Both the position numbers and the translations under genes were made by a program. Source: Pyropia yezoensis (taxonomy: Eukaryota > Rhodophyta > Bangiophyceae > Bangiales > Bangiaceae). Taken from it: a DNA stretch of 64,000 bases. The DNA is taken from positions 28,124,894-28,188,893 of the forward strand of contig CM020618.1 of the NCBI GenBank assembly GCA_009829735.1, in the 5' to 3' direction. Below the pieces are notes generated by a model. It had not been told where the DNA came from, made no database searches, and was given only the letters and a program-made list of their open reading frames with translations. This document shows, one piece after another, positions 38,821 to 48,388 of this stretch (positions are counted from its first letter, which is position 1; each line of letters opens with the position of its first letter).

Positions 38821-41670
38821 TTAAACTGGCTTGTGGACTTGGTTGAGGTGGCGCATGAAACTTGCGTCCACAGCTCGTCCGTCGTCGCCAAGGACTTGGC
38901 CGTCTCCGTCGGCAGGATGTTCGGGCCCACGCGAACTGGTGCCTTCTCCGTGACTTTCTTTGACACGGCCTTCGCTGGCTGGTGGCCGCGAGCCTTGAAG
39001 GTGGTTAACACTCGCAGTGGAGAGCCTTCCAAGAGCAGATTCAGTTGAACCATTGTCGCCAGCACCGGCACCAGCGCTTGCGCCATCATAAACAGGGCCA
39101 TCTCCCGGAGCACGTCGCTCAGCTTGGGCACTCTGTTCACTCTCTCCTGCAGGCAGCAAATTATCCGGCGACACACCGTCACTTAGCTCTTCGGACGAGA
39201 GGAGGTCGACGTGCTCGTCAATGTCGCCCAAGCCCGGTAACCCATCGCCCCTTGCTTCTTCCACCGCACGCGCAAAGCTTGAGCTGCGTGAAAAAAAATA
39301 ACTCGCCGGAGCAGCGCGGCCAACCTTGCGGCTACCCCCGCTGCTACGAGCCCGGCCGCGAGGGTGGCGCCCTCGAGGCTGAAGACGCCCATCAGCAGCT
39401 GCTGCCGGCGACTCTCCAACGGAAAAGAAATCAGAGAATAGCACAGATGCAGCCCACGCGGGCGCATCTTGCTGTTCTTGCCTGCTGCGTGTCACAACGG
39501 GCGCCAATGGCGCAGCGTCAATCGCACTAGCGGTAGCTGTCCGTGGCTGCATGGGAGGTAGATTAGGCACGGACCCCTACCGCAGAGCATCAAAATTGTC
39601 CCACGCGCTGTCCTCCTTCTGTGTGAGCGCCGCAGCGCCCGACGGGTCAGCTCGCAAGCGGTTCCGCACAACGCGCCGCGGCTTGATGCCGCGAATGGCG
39701 CAGCTGAAGTCGAGGGAAGTGTTGACGAGTGGGACATTGACGCTGGGGCGGAGCATGGAGACAAGGTCGGCTTGGAGGACGGACAGGACTTGGCCATCAC
39801 CAAGGATGCACTTCATGCGCGTTTCGCTTGTCTCATCCTCACCGCAGGCCAAGCACCTGAACACGATGTCGGGCACGACGAGGGTGCGACAATACTCGCG
39901 GACAGCGTCTGACAGAACTTGCCGTGCCAAGCCAACCTCATGCTCCTCGAGCGCCATGGTGTCACGTAAGTAGCCAGCGAGGAACGCAGCAGCCGACGAC
40001 ATGGTCGTGCGCCCGACGACGCACAGGGACAGCACGGAGTCCAGCATCGTCCGCGTGTACACGGTCGCAATGCTGACTGCAAACAAACCATCGTTGGCGC
40101 CGTCGTACGGAACGTCCTTACCGCTGCGGCACACCCACGAGCTCGTTCTCATCTTCAATCGACCTCGGAGGGTGTGGAGCACCGGAGTCGATGTCTTCAG
40201 CGCCTCATTGCCGGTCCTGGTTGCCCTGCATGCAAAGCATCGAGGTTCAACGTGCATCCGATCGAGAAAGCGAGGCTCGTGAAAGGCCCGAGCCTCGTCG
40301 ACAACAACGCCGTGGCCGTCACACAGCGCCACCTCTGATGTGCAGGGATACAGGTGACGGGCGCCTCGCCCTTGCGGAAAATCATTTCTTTGCGCAGCGG
40401 CAGCGCGCTGGGTGGCAGATCGACGAAGAAAGCGCACACCACTCACGGGACCTCCGTCGCCCAGGACGCCACCAAAGCGGACGCTGTCGGGAAACTCTTC
40501 GGCTGCTGCCGACGCATCGCGGGCTTGAACTCGATTGAACAGATAGACAGCTTTGGCTTGGATGCAGCCCCAGACGTGGCCGCGGCAGCAGGGAAGACAG
40601 CAAGTGGCGAACTTGTACTGGTTGCGGCTTTGGCGGACGACCGCGGGGCTCCACACGACCTCAAAGTAGATCAAGAAGATGGGTACTTCTCCCCGCTTGC
40701 CCCAATGAAAGGCAAGGAAAACGCAGGTGTCGCCGTGATGATCGCCCCTCGGACTGTTGCGAGACAGTCCAAGAAAGACGGCAACCAACTGCGCGGGGTT
40801 CAGGGCGCCTACCTCGTCCGGCAGCTGGTCCATAGCTTTTGCAAGAGCCGCTGCATGCCTGCAGGAAGAGCTCCGATGGCGAACAACATTGAGCTCGACA
40901 GGCTCAATGGCCATGCCAGGGTTTTGTGCATGACCGCGGCCAGGCACTCCATGGCAGGTGAAAAATGTAGAGAAAGCCCCGTCCACGAACGATATCCATG
41001 TACAGATAGGATCAGAGCATTCAACGTAAGAATACACACTGCCGCCATCGACGGCGTGCATGTCCACGTCGGACTGCCCCGTGGACAGTAGCCGAGCCGC
41101 CAATTTGAGCACATCGCGCAGCTCGTCGGCAAAAACTTCGACAAATTGGTCCTCCGTGAATGGTCACTCCACAACTTGGAGCGGCTCCGATGTACTCGGT
41201 GCGCCATCGGTGTCTACGGGAGCCTCGTCCTGCGGAGAAGCGCGGTAGCCAACAGAAGACAGCATGGGCGAATAGCTGTCGCCTTCGACGGCGGGTGCCG
41301 TGTCACTCGATTCTGCTTCTTGCGCCGGCCGCTGCCGCCGCACACGTGAGGAAGTGTAAGCTTCGTCACGACGATTGGTGTCACGAGGGGCCACAGGTAC
41401 CGCATCGTCGTCGGCTGGAGGATGCGCACCTTCATTACCGCTCAGGTAAACCGAGTCCACCTCGCTCTCAGAATTCTCACGGAGTATGTCACACTCCCAC
41501 TCCTCAAAATCTGCCTCGTGAGAGTGTTCCATAATTTGCGCTTCAAACGGAAGCAGGCCGTTTTTAGCACGGTCCATGATCACGGCCACGTCCGCCAGTA
41601 AGCGGCAGTTAACATGCGACCGCGTATGCATGTGTTGACTCATTCTGGTACCAGCACCAGGCCCTAGCAC
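38821..41670 (-). pseudogene. KDZ/Zisupton-like transposase, N-terminal Zn-binding (CxC3-like) part
   Basis: From about 41670 one frame runs to 38821, interrupted by TGA at 41166-41164 and TAG at 39579-39577. The N-terminus is acidic. Next comes a SWIM-like Cys/His module (CSDPICTW ... SSCRHAAALAKAMD). At about 40300-39900 lies a CxC3-type domain (CFACRATRTG ... RMRTSSW-like KMRTSSWVC, then VPYDGANDGLFAVS and YTRTMLDSVLSL) followed by VGRTTMSSAAAFLAG. In KDZ proteins this domain (WkCp.CGh.lpYDG..D.LF....TR.LLD) precedes the catalytic core. Downstream of 39577 the frame becomes a Ser/Glu/Gly-rich linker. The catalytic core expected next is not here but at 33799-35166. Stops without frameshifts suggest decay by point mutation. 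Confidence 0.7.
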
Positions 41671-41719
41671 CCGACCTTCCTACCGGCTGGTCCAGGGCAC
41701 CGAATGGAGCAGCTCACGC

Positions 41720-42425
41720 ACCAGCGCCGTGAGGCCACACCTGTGCGGCGTGACCGTCCGCGGAAGGCCGGCAAGGCCAGACAATCCACCGCTCACCGAG
41801 CACGAACAAATCAGCGTCCTACTGGCTGCGGGGTGCGCCGCGTCAACTGCGCGATTGCGGCTCATGAGAGTGTTTGCGCGACCACACGACACCTTCGTTT
41901 TGGTGCCAAAATGGTACGTGCGCGCACTGATTGCCTGGGTTGTGCCAGACGTCGGGAGCCGATGACTGGATTCGTGCACCGCAGTGGTCCTCTGAAGAGA
42001 CCTGACCGGTCAGGGCCCAGGATCGCCGCAGGTCACGCTCATCAAAAGCGCCCTCGAAAGCTAAAACATCCGAACCGAGGTGTGAAATTGGTGTTGCGCA
42101 CTGCAGTTCGTAGTGGGTCAGTGCACACTGGTGCCAGTGCCGCCTCAGGCATCCATGCAAAAAAAATAGGCGGTCGTACACACTGGTGCCAGCGTCACCT
42201 CAAGCATTCGTGCAAAAACATTGTTACGTCACTGGTGGCACTGATCTCTCCCGCATTCGTGCCAAAACAGTTGAAGGTCCGCCCAGTGCAAAAGTACGGC
42301 GCACGGGTGCCCTGCGCAGAAAATGGTCTGTACTCGTTGATTTAGCACAGCAGCCTCACACATCGGCGCCAAAGAGATGACAGTTGTTGCTCTCATTCGT
42401 GCCAACAAGTTTTTGAAACGGCCAA
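41720..42425 (+). repeat. Repeat array with GTGCCAA motifs, right copy (putative subterminal repeats)
   Basis: About ten spaced motifs such as TTTTGGTGCCAAAA (near 41894), CACTGGTGCCAG (42127, 42180), CATTCGTGCAAAAACA (42206) and CATTCGTGCCAAAACAG (42250), in the same orientation as the left array. It directly precedes the start of the Zn-binding transposase frame on the minus strand, so it may be the 5' subterminal and promoter region of that element. Confidence 0.6.
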
Positions 42426-42571
42426 TGAATCACTCGACGTCTGGCGCGCCACCCTTTCGGTCGGACAAGCAATGAGAGTTAGGCTGAGTAACCCTCCCTG
42501 CAGTAAGGCAGCTCGGCTTGTTCCAGGAACAGAGCAACAGCTTTCCCTGCTGTAGACACCAGTCGCGTAGC

Positions 42572-42934
42572 TGTAGCACAATAGGGTATCCGTTACACGT
42601 CCACTCTCAGGGAACAATCACCACGGGAGATCGGCACCAACGTCACCGGGAGGCCAAGGTTGCTGTCCTTGGAGCGCAAGCCACGGGACCAAGACGGGAG
42701 CCCAAATGGGAGGGGTTCGTTGTTCTGCCTTGGCCGGCCGTGGATTCACCGCCGGCCCCCTCGTTATAAACCCTCGGAGACACTACTAATTACCCTTCAC
42801 CCCAAGATGCAAGTCCCTCTGGTCATACGTAAATTATAGATACCGTGACCAGTACGGACTCTCAAATTGAAAGCCAAGGATTAGAAGTAGCCCCCTAATA
42901 TTAGGGTCACAATACGGCCGACCATATTGCTACA
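42572..42934 (-). repeat. 3' LTR of element B
   Basis: 363 bp, same ends and orientation as the element A LTRs. The flanking bases (GTAGC on the left) do not match those beyond the D LTR, so B-D is not a single simple insertion. Confidence 0.93.
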
Positions 42935-43384
42935 TATCCCCCCCTTAAATTCGGCCCGTCCTCGGGTCGAGTTGCATTCGGGTTACCGAATGTAAGTGGG
43001 TCGCGTGACCGTTTACCAGTCAGGTGGGGCTTTGCGCCCTGTCGCGACAGACACCCCTTTTCGAGGTTGTCTGAGGGGAGTGCCCCCCTTTGTGTGGTAC
43101 ACACACGATCCGTTTTCCGGACCGTTAATTTCCCGATGCGGGTTTTTGTTCACGACCCCTCTTTCCGAGGGGTGGTGCAAGCTGATCCGCCACCAGGTGT
43201 CTGGTGGTAGGGGGGCCCCTCTCGTGTGGACGATTGAGTGGGGGGCGGTTGGGGGTGACCCCCCTTGATTGCCCCGTGTGGGGGGGGCGTGGCTCCGGTC
43301 CAGGTGCCTGGGTGGAGCGCCCTCGTAGCTCGGCTGGCGTGGGTCGTCCCCCGCTCCCGTATCGCTCATGCTGAGCTGTGTGGT

Positions 43385-43405
43385 TATAAGCGCGGGTGCC
43401 CGCGC
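43385..43405 (+). promoter_or_regulatory. TATA-like box and 16-nt palindrome upstream of aORF (copy B)
   Basis: TATAA at 43385-43389 followed by GCGCGGGTGCCCGCGC at 43390-43405, 114 nt before the ATG, as in element A. Confidence 0.5.
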
Positions 43406-43498
43406 TTCCCTGGCTCGTCCGCGCGAGCGTTCCTCGTACCAGGTCGAGCCGGTTGCGGCTCTTTTGGCACGGGACGCCCCTGCTACCCCGGTTTCACC

Positions 43499-45868
43499 AT
43501 GTCGGACCCCCAGGTACCCGGGGGCGAGGACGACCTCCTGCTTGAGGAGGAGGAAGAGGTGATGGTGGACGACGTTCCCGTCTCTGCCACTGCTGCCGAG
43601 TGCTTCTTGGCGAGCTCGTCGGAGGACGAGGACGACCGGGTAACCGTTCGTGTGGCCCCGGATGGAGCGCCGGGCGGTTTGTCGTCCGTGTGCAGCGGCA
43701 CGACGGCTCCGTCAGGTGGCGGGCAACCGCGTGTAGCGGCTGCCTCTACCCCTACTCCTCCGGCGGCCCGGATGGCTCCTATCGCCGGTGCCGGCGCGAT
43801 TCTTCCTCAAGACGGCGTCGCCGGCGTGGCGGATGGTCGTGGCCGCACCCCAGCCGAGCCGGTGGGTCAAGACGGTGCGGGTGCCCGCCCGGTTGGTGTG
43901 TCCGCGGCGGCGGGTAGCGAGTCTACCCCTGCTGCTCCCGTGGTGCCCACGTCGGGCCCGGGTGGCGGCGATGCTCTGCCCGCGGTGCCGCGGACGCTTG
44001 GTGGTCAAGAAGTGTCTACCCCGATGGCAGTGGACTCCGGGAGCTACTCCGGGCGGGCGCCCGCCCTTCTTCTTCCTCCTCGGCCCCGTGCACCTTCGGC
44101 ACCGGCCCATCTGCCGGTGGGGCATCCCCCGGCGCCCCCGATTCTTCCTGGTCCTGCCCGGGTTGCCCCGTTGGGTGGCGGCGTCGCCGTGGCGGCGGGT
44201 CAACCCGCCATGTCGATGTCCGACTTGGTGGCTCGGGTTGGAGGCATGACTGTGCAAGAGTCCATGGAGTCTGCTGGGCGGATGCGGGTGGACTTCCACC
44301 AGCCGCGTCTCCCTGGAGAGACCTCCCGGCGCGTCAAGGTGGACCCGAGTTGGGAGCGGGAGTTGGTGCGGCTGGTCAACCAGCCGAACGCGGTCCGAGT
44401 GGAGCATCATTGGATCCTGAGCCAGCCGGACGACCGGCATGCGCAGCTCTGGCGCACCCGGATTGGGCGGGGTGAGGTCTACCTCGACTCCGCCTTTGGG
44501 GTATGCGACTTGGTTGCCCCGGCGTTGCCGCGGGAGGTTGACTACACGGCTAGTGCTCGGGGGATTGCGGCGGCGGCGGAGCCGGTGGCGTTTGGGGAGA
44601 CGGTGGGTGATACCGGCCGGTATCCCGGGTTTGAGTACTTCCCGGGGGTGTCCCCGTACCTGACGTTGACGGCTACGTACCCGCCCATGGCGGGGTTGAA
44701 GTCGGCGTCTAGCTGGCAACGCAACCATGGTGTCATGGCGGATGCGTTCCGCACCGATATAACGTGCGCGTTGCAGACCGGTAACGGTCAAGCGCCGGTG
44801 TACACTCCCGTGCGCCCGCCTCTGTGGCAGGAGGGGTGGGAACCCGCCCCTGCTTTCCGGTTTGACACCGGCTCCTGCATCCGATACTTCGGGAGTGTAT
44901 TGGCCTCCCGGCCGATCCACCCGTTGCAGGGGACCTTCACCCTTGAGGTTACCCTCGGGCAGGCTTCCTCCTTCTTGCTGTCCGTCCGCCGGCAGGGGCG
45001 CCTGTTTCATCTTCCGACGGGTGTCCGTCGGCACATCGGGCAGCTGGGCGTGGACATGATCGCTGCTAAGATCGGGTTGGCCCGGGAGTTCGAGGCCCTG
45101 CTGGCCGTTCACGACGCCGTGAACTGGGCTGGGGTGTTGGCCCTTCCTCCGTACCGGGACCCGCAGGCTGGGGCTACCCCCATGCCTCGTCACTCGTTGT
45201 GTATCCGGCGTACTCAGCCGGGTGAGCCCAATTGCCATGGGTGGGCGTCCACCGAGGCTGTTGCTGACCTGGGTATTCCCATGGTTATCCATGACCCTCT
45301 TCAGGTCCTTGCCCCGTGGTTCGGTAACCCGATACCGGCGGCGGTTGGCCGTCGTCCCCGAGAGTGGGGCTCTGCGGGTGGGGAGCGTGACGTGTCCCGT
45401 CGTCGGTCCGAGCCCCGCCGGGTTTACGGTGGGGCCCCTTCAGATAGGTCCTACCGGGCCTCGTATCAGGTGCCACCGGCTCCGGTAGTAGCCGTGTCGG
45501 CTCCTGTGACTCCTCTGGCTGCGCCAGTGTCACCTCCCGCCCCTGTCATGCGTGACGGGGGTCCCCGTCTATGGTATGAGGGCGTTGACGCCCTTGTTGC
45601 CCGCGCAATGCGGGAGGGTCTCTCTGTTAGCTGGGGGGATATCCCCCCAGGTGCTACGCTGGTTGGGTCAGCGCGTTGCTTCGGTGGCGTGCTTGACCGC
45701 CTCCAGACAGCTCTGGAGGACGTGGAGGCTGGCCGCAGCACCCTCGTCCAGCTATGCACCGAGGTAACTCGGGTGATTGACCGTCGTGAGATTGCCGACC
45801 GGTGGAGCACGAAGGTATACGCGCTTACGCGTGAGTGGCCTCCCTCGGGCAGTGGGTCTACCCACTGA
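43499..45868 (+). CDS. Antisense extra ORF, copy B (open throughout)
   Basis: The clearest copy: 789 residues from the ATG at 43499 (MSDPQVPGGEDD); the frame is also open upstream to 43265 but the shared ATG in copy A supports 43499. Layout: acidic block ~10-50; Pro/Ala/Gly-rich region ~50-235; conserved core ~238-590 beginning MSMSDLVARV; Pro/Ala/Val linker ~650-690; helical tail ~690-789 with heptad-like LDRLQTALEDVEAGRS. No recognised domain. Much more similar to copy A in the core than in the Pro-rich part, the pattern expected if the core was constrained. Opposite in strand to pol of the same element. Possible roles (regulator, nucleic-acid or particle protein) are guesses. Confidence 0.8.
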   Translation: MSDPQVPGGEDDLLLEEEEEVMVDDVPVSATAAECFLASSSEDEDDRVTVRVAPDGAPGGLSSVCSGTTAPSGGGQPRVAAASTPTPPAARMAPIAGAGAILPQDGVAGVADGRGRTPAEPVGQDGAGARPVGVSAAAGSESTPAAPVVPTSGPGGGDALPAVPRTLGGQEVSTPMAVDSGSYSGRAPALLLPPRPRAPSAPAHLPVGHPPAPPILPGPARVAPLGGGVAVAAGQPAMSMSDLVARVGGMTVQESMESAGRMRVDFHQPRLPGETSRRVKVDPSWERELVRLVNQPNAVRVEHHWILSQPDDRHAQLWRTRIGRGEVYLDSAFGVCDLVAPALPREVDYTASARGIAAAAEPVAFGETVGDTGRYPGFEYFPGVSPYLTLTATYPPMAGLKSASSWQRNHGVMADAFRTDITCALQTGNGQAPVYTPVRPPLWQEGWEPAPAFRFDTGSCIRYFGSVLASRPIHPLQGTFTLEVTLGQASSFLLSVRRQGRLFHLPTGVRRHIGQLGVDMIAAKIGLAREFEALLAVHDAVNWAGVLALPPYRDPQAGATPMPRHSLCIRRTQPGEPNCHGWASTEAVADLGIPMVIHDPLQVLAPWFGNPIPAAVGRRPREWGSAGGERDVSRRRSEPRRVYGGAPSDRSYRASYQVPPAPVVAVSAPVTPLAAPVSPPAPVMRDGGPRLWYEGVDALVARAMREGLSVSWGDIPPGATLVGSARCFGGVLDRLQTALEDVEAGRSTLVQLCTEVTRVIDRREIADRWSTKVYALTREWPPSGSGSTH

Positions 45869-46319
45869 GGAGTGCTATTGTTTGTGAGGGAGAGGGCCCC
45901 GGTGACCCTTATGGTGGCCGGGTAGTAGTGAGTATGAACTCATCCCCCGCTGGAGCGTTTGCATGATACCAATGCCTGCCATTGGGGAGTACCCCGTCTA
46001 ACTTAGTCGTGGCTTGCCTCGGTTCTTTCCGGCCTCCCCCAACCCATCCTGGTTGGTTAATACTCATGAAGGTCAACCTTCCGTAGTCCGTCACTTGCCC
46101 CATGGATGAGGCTTTCCATTGGTGTAAGCCTCAGGTTACTTCGAAATTATCGGAGTTAGTTATCTCCTTCAAGTAAACTTGTAAAAGTCAGTCGCTTACT
46201 TAGTTTGCCTAAGTCCGCTCCAACTTAATGAACCTAAGTCTTGCCGAATCCATGTGACACCCTACTTAGTAGGTATAAGCCTCACCCCCCAACAGCCGAA
46301 GTCGGTGTCGGTTGGGTTG

Positions 46320-48388
46320 TTACAGTAGGCGTCGTCGCCTCATGTAAGGCATGAGGAGGTGGCGGGGTATATTCGCCGCCTGTTCCCAGGTGGGTGAGTC
46401 GTATCCGACCCACATCACCTTGACGTACCAGGGTCTTGGTAGGTCCGGGTCGGTGTGTCCGACCACGCTCTCTACTTGGTATGGAATCCCATCCGGTCCC
46501 ACCGGGTCATCTGACCGGTGGGTTGTAAGAGCTTCATGTAGCAACCCAGCCGGTACCGGCTGAGGCTGTTCCGGCTTCGGAGCAGGTGTCACATCATTGA
46601 GGTTGATGCGTTGTATCTCCGTATCGGAGTGCAGGATGACAGAGTGATCATCTCTGTGTAAGATCTGGTACGGTCCATTGACCGGTTGCATAAGCTTTTT
46701 CCCTCGGAACTTCTGGTGTCTGATGTAGACCCAGTCACCTGTTACCAGGGTAGCATTGCGTACCCGTAGCCGGGCGTCAAAGTTGTTCTTGTACCGAAGT
46801 TGTGTACGGTCAAGGGCAGCCTTGAGCTTCGGAATCATCCAAGATAGCTTGGCCAACCAAGCTAAGTGGATTCGTTCGGCCGGTCGGCCCTTGGGTACAT
46901 CATACCGAGTGCATCTGCCCGGAGGCAGCGTCAGGTTACCGACGCCCATCGGCATGACCCATTCCAGTGGGGCAATGCTGGTACTCCGGTGGGGCCTGGA
47001 ATTGTATGCCAGGGTCAAGACGGACAGAAGCCTGTCCCACATCTTTGTGTGCTCCGCCACATAGCACTGGAGCATCTTGACGATTGTGCGGTTGAACCGC
47101 TCCACCTGCCCGTTGGACTGCGGGTGGTAGTCGGATGCCCGACGGGGTTCGATACCGAACATGCCCAGGACCTTAGTGCAGAATGCTGACGTAAGGTTTG
47201 CTCCGTTATCTGAGAGGAGTTGCTTCATTACTCCGTAAGCACTGATCCAGTGGTCAACCACTGCGTTCATGATCGTGTAGGCCGTATCGTTCGGGATTGC
47301 TACTGCCCGTGACAGCTTCGTAAAGCGGTCCGACATGACCAGGATGTACCTGTTCCCTTCTTCCGTTACCAGAAGCGGCCCGAGTATGTCGATAGCGACT
47401 TGCTCGTTGGGTCCATCCGGGGGGAACAGTTTCATAGGGGATGCCCGCCTATGAAGACTCATACGATTTCGTGCACACGGGTGGCATCCACGCACGTGGT
47501 CGATTCCGTCGACGACCATTGCTGGCCAGTAGAAGAACCTTCGCATTGCTGCGAACGTACGTGAACCCCCCGGGTGTCCGGCTGTGGGGTTCTCGTGTTC
47601 TCGTTCCATGACGGCTTGTCGTAGGTACATGGGAACCACGACTTGATGCCGTCCATCGGCGGGTGCCCGCCGGCATATGAGTCCGTCCTCGTTCTCGGAG
47701 AAGATGCCGGCCGTGCCGCCCAGGAGGTAAGCACGATGGCGTTTACAGTCATCGTCATTGGCCTGTGCCTCGCGCAAGTCCGCGAGGGTTAATTGGCACG
47801 CAAGGTGTGCCATGGTATGGTCAACCATACCCTGGGTAGCATTACCCACCATGCACACCGGTACCACCGGAAGGTCTTCGTCCACCTGTCGGGTATCCTC
47901 GCTCGGTGTATCGAGTCGCGACAGCGCGTCCCCCAGATGATGGGTTGAGCCGGCCTTATATGTGGTCCGGTAGTCGTGCTCGGCCATCTTCAGCCTCCAC
48001 CGGGCTAGCCTCCCATGGCTGTCGGAATCCTTGTCACCAAGGTTGAGAAGCCATCGTAAAGGTTCGTGGTCGGACCTTACGATGAACCTGGAACCTTGCA
48101 GGTATGGCCGGAGCAGTTGCACTGCCCATATGACTCCGAGGCACTCGCGCTCGGTGGCACTATAGTTACGCTCAGCCGGGTTGAGTGTCCGGCTGAAGTA
48201 CCCTACCGGATGTAGGTCCTGGATAGCATTATCGGTACCGATGATGATCTCTCCCTGTAGCAGGGTGCATCCCACTTGGGTGTCGCAGGCATCGACGTCG
48301 ATGACGAAGGTCCCGCGTCTATGCGGCAACGCAAGCACGGGTGGGGCTAGCAGAGCTTGCTTGAGCAGCTCGAAGGCCTCTCCCTCGC
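46320..48388 (-). pseudogene. pol: 3' half of pol, element B
   Basis: Open frame of about 670 codons covering RNase H (VIDVDACDTQVG), integrase (zinc module, IDILGPLL, SDNGANL, NGQVERFNR) and the chromodomain-like tail. It lacks protease and reverse transcriptase because the element is 5'-truncated at the junction with C. Confidence 0.9.

Larger units (their letters stand above)
42572..48388 (-). mobile_element. Element B: truncated relative of element A (3' LTR, aORF, 3' half of pol)
   Basis: In plus coordinates: 3' LTR 42572-42934 (363 bp, TGTAGCA...TGCTACA), polypurine tract 42935-42946, aORF 43499-45868 (+), 451-nt spacer, and the RNase H-to-chromodomain part of pol (46320-48388, minus). 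The 5' LTR, gag and the first half of pol are absent. It joins element C at about 48388 inside the pol sequence. Highly similar to element A at amino-acid level, so of the same subfamily. A 5'-incomplete fossil. Confidence 0.9.

Noticed and set aside
33799-41670. Alternative genetic code explaining in-frame stops
   Set aside because: TAA, TAG and TGA are all involved, and pol of element A reads through 1,363 codons without any of them.
43712-45292. 526-codon minus-strand frame under aORF copy B (similar frames at 22723-23970 minus and 55871-56917 plus)
   Set aside because: Arg/Pro/His-rich mirror of the aORF caused by GC bias at third positions; it follows the aORF in every copy and has no motif of its own.
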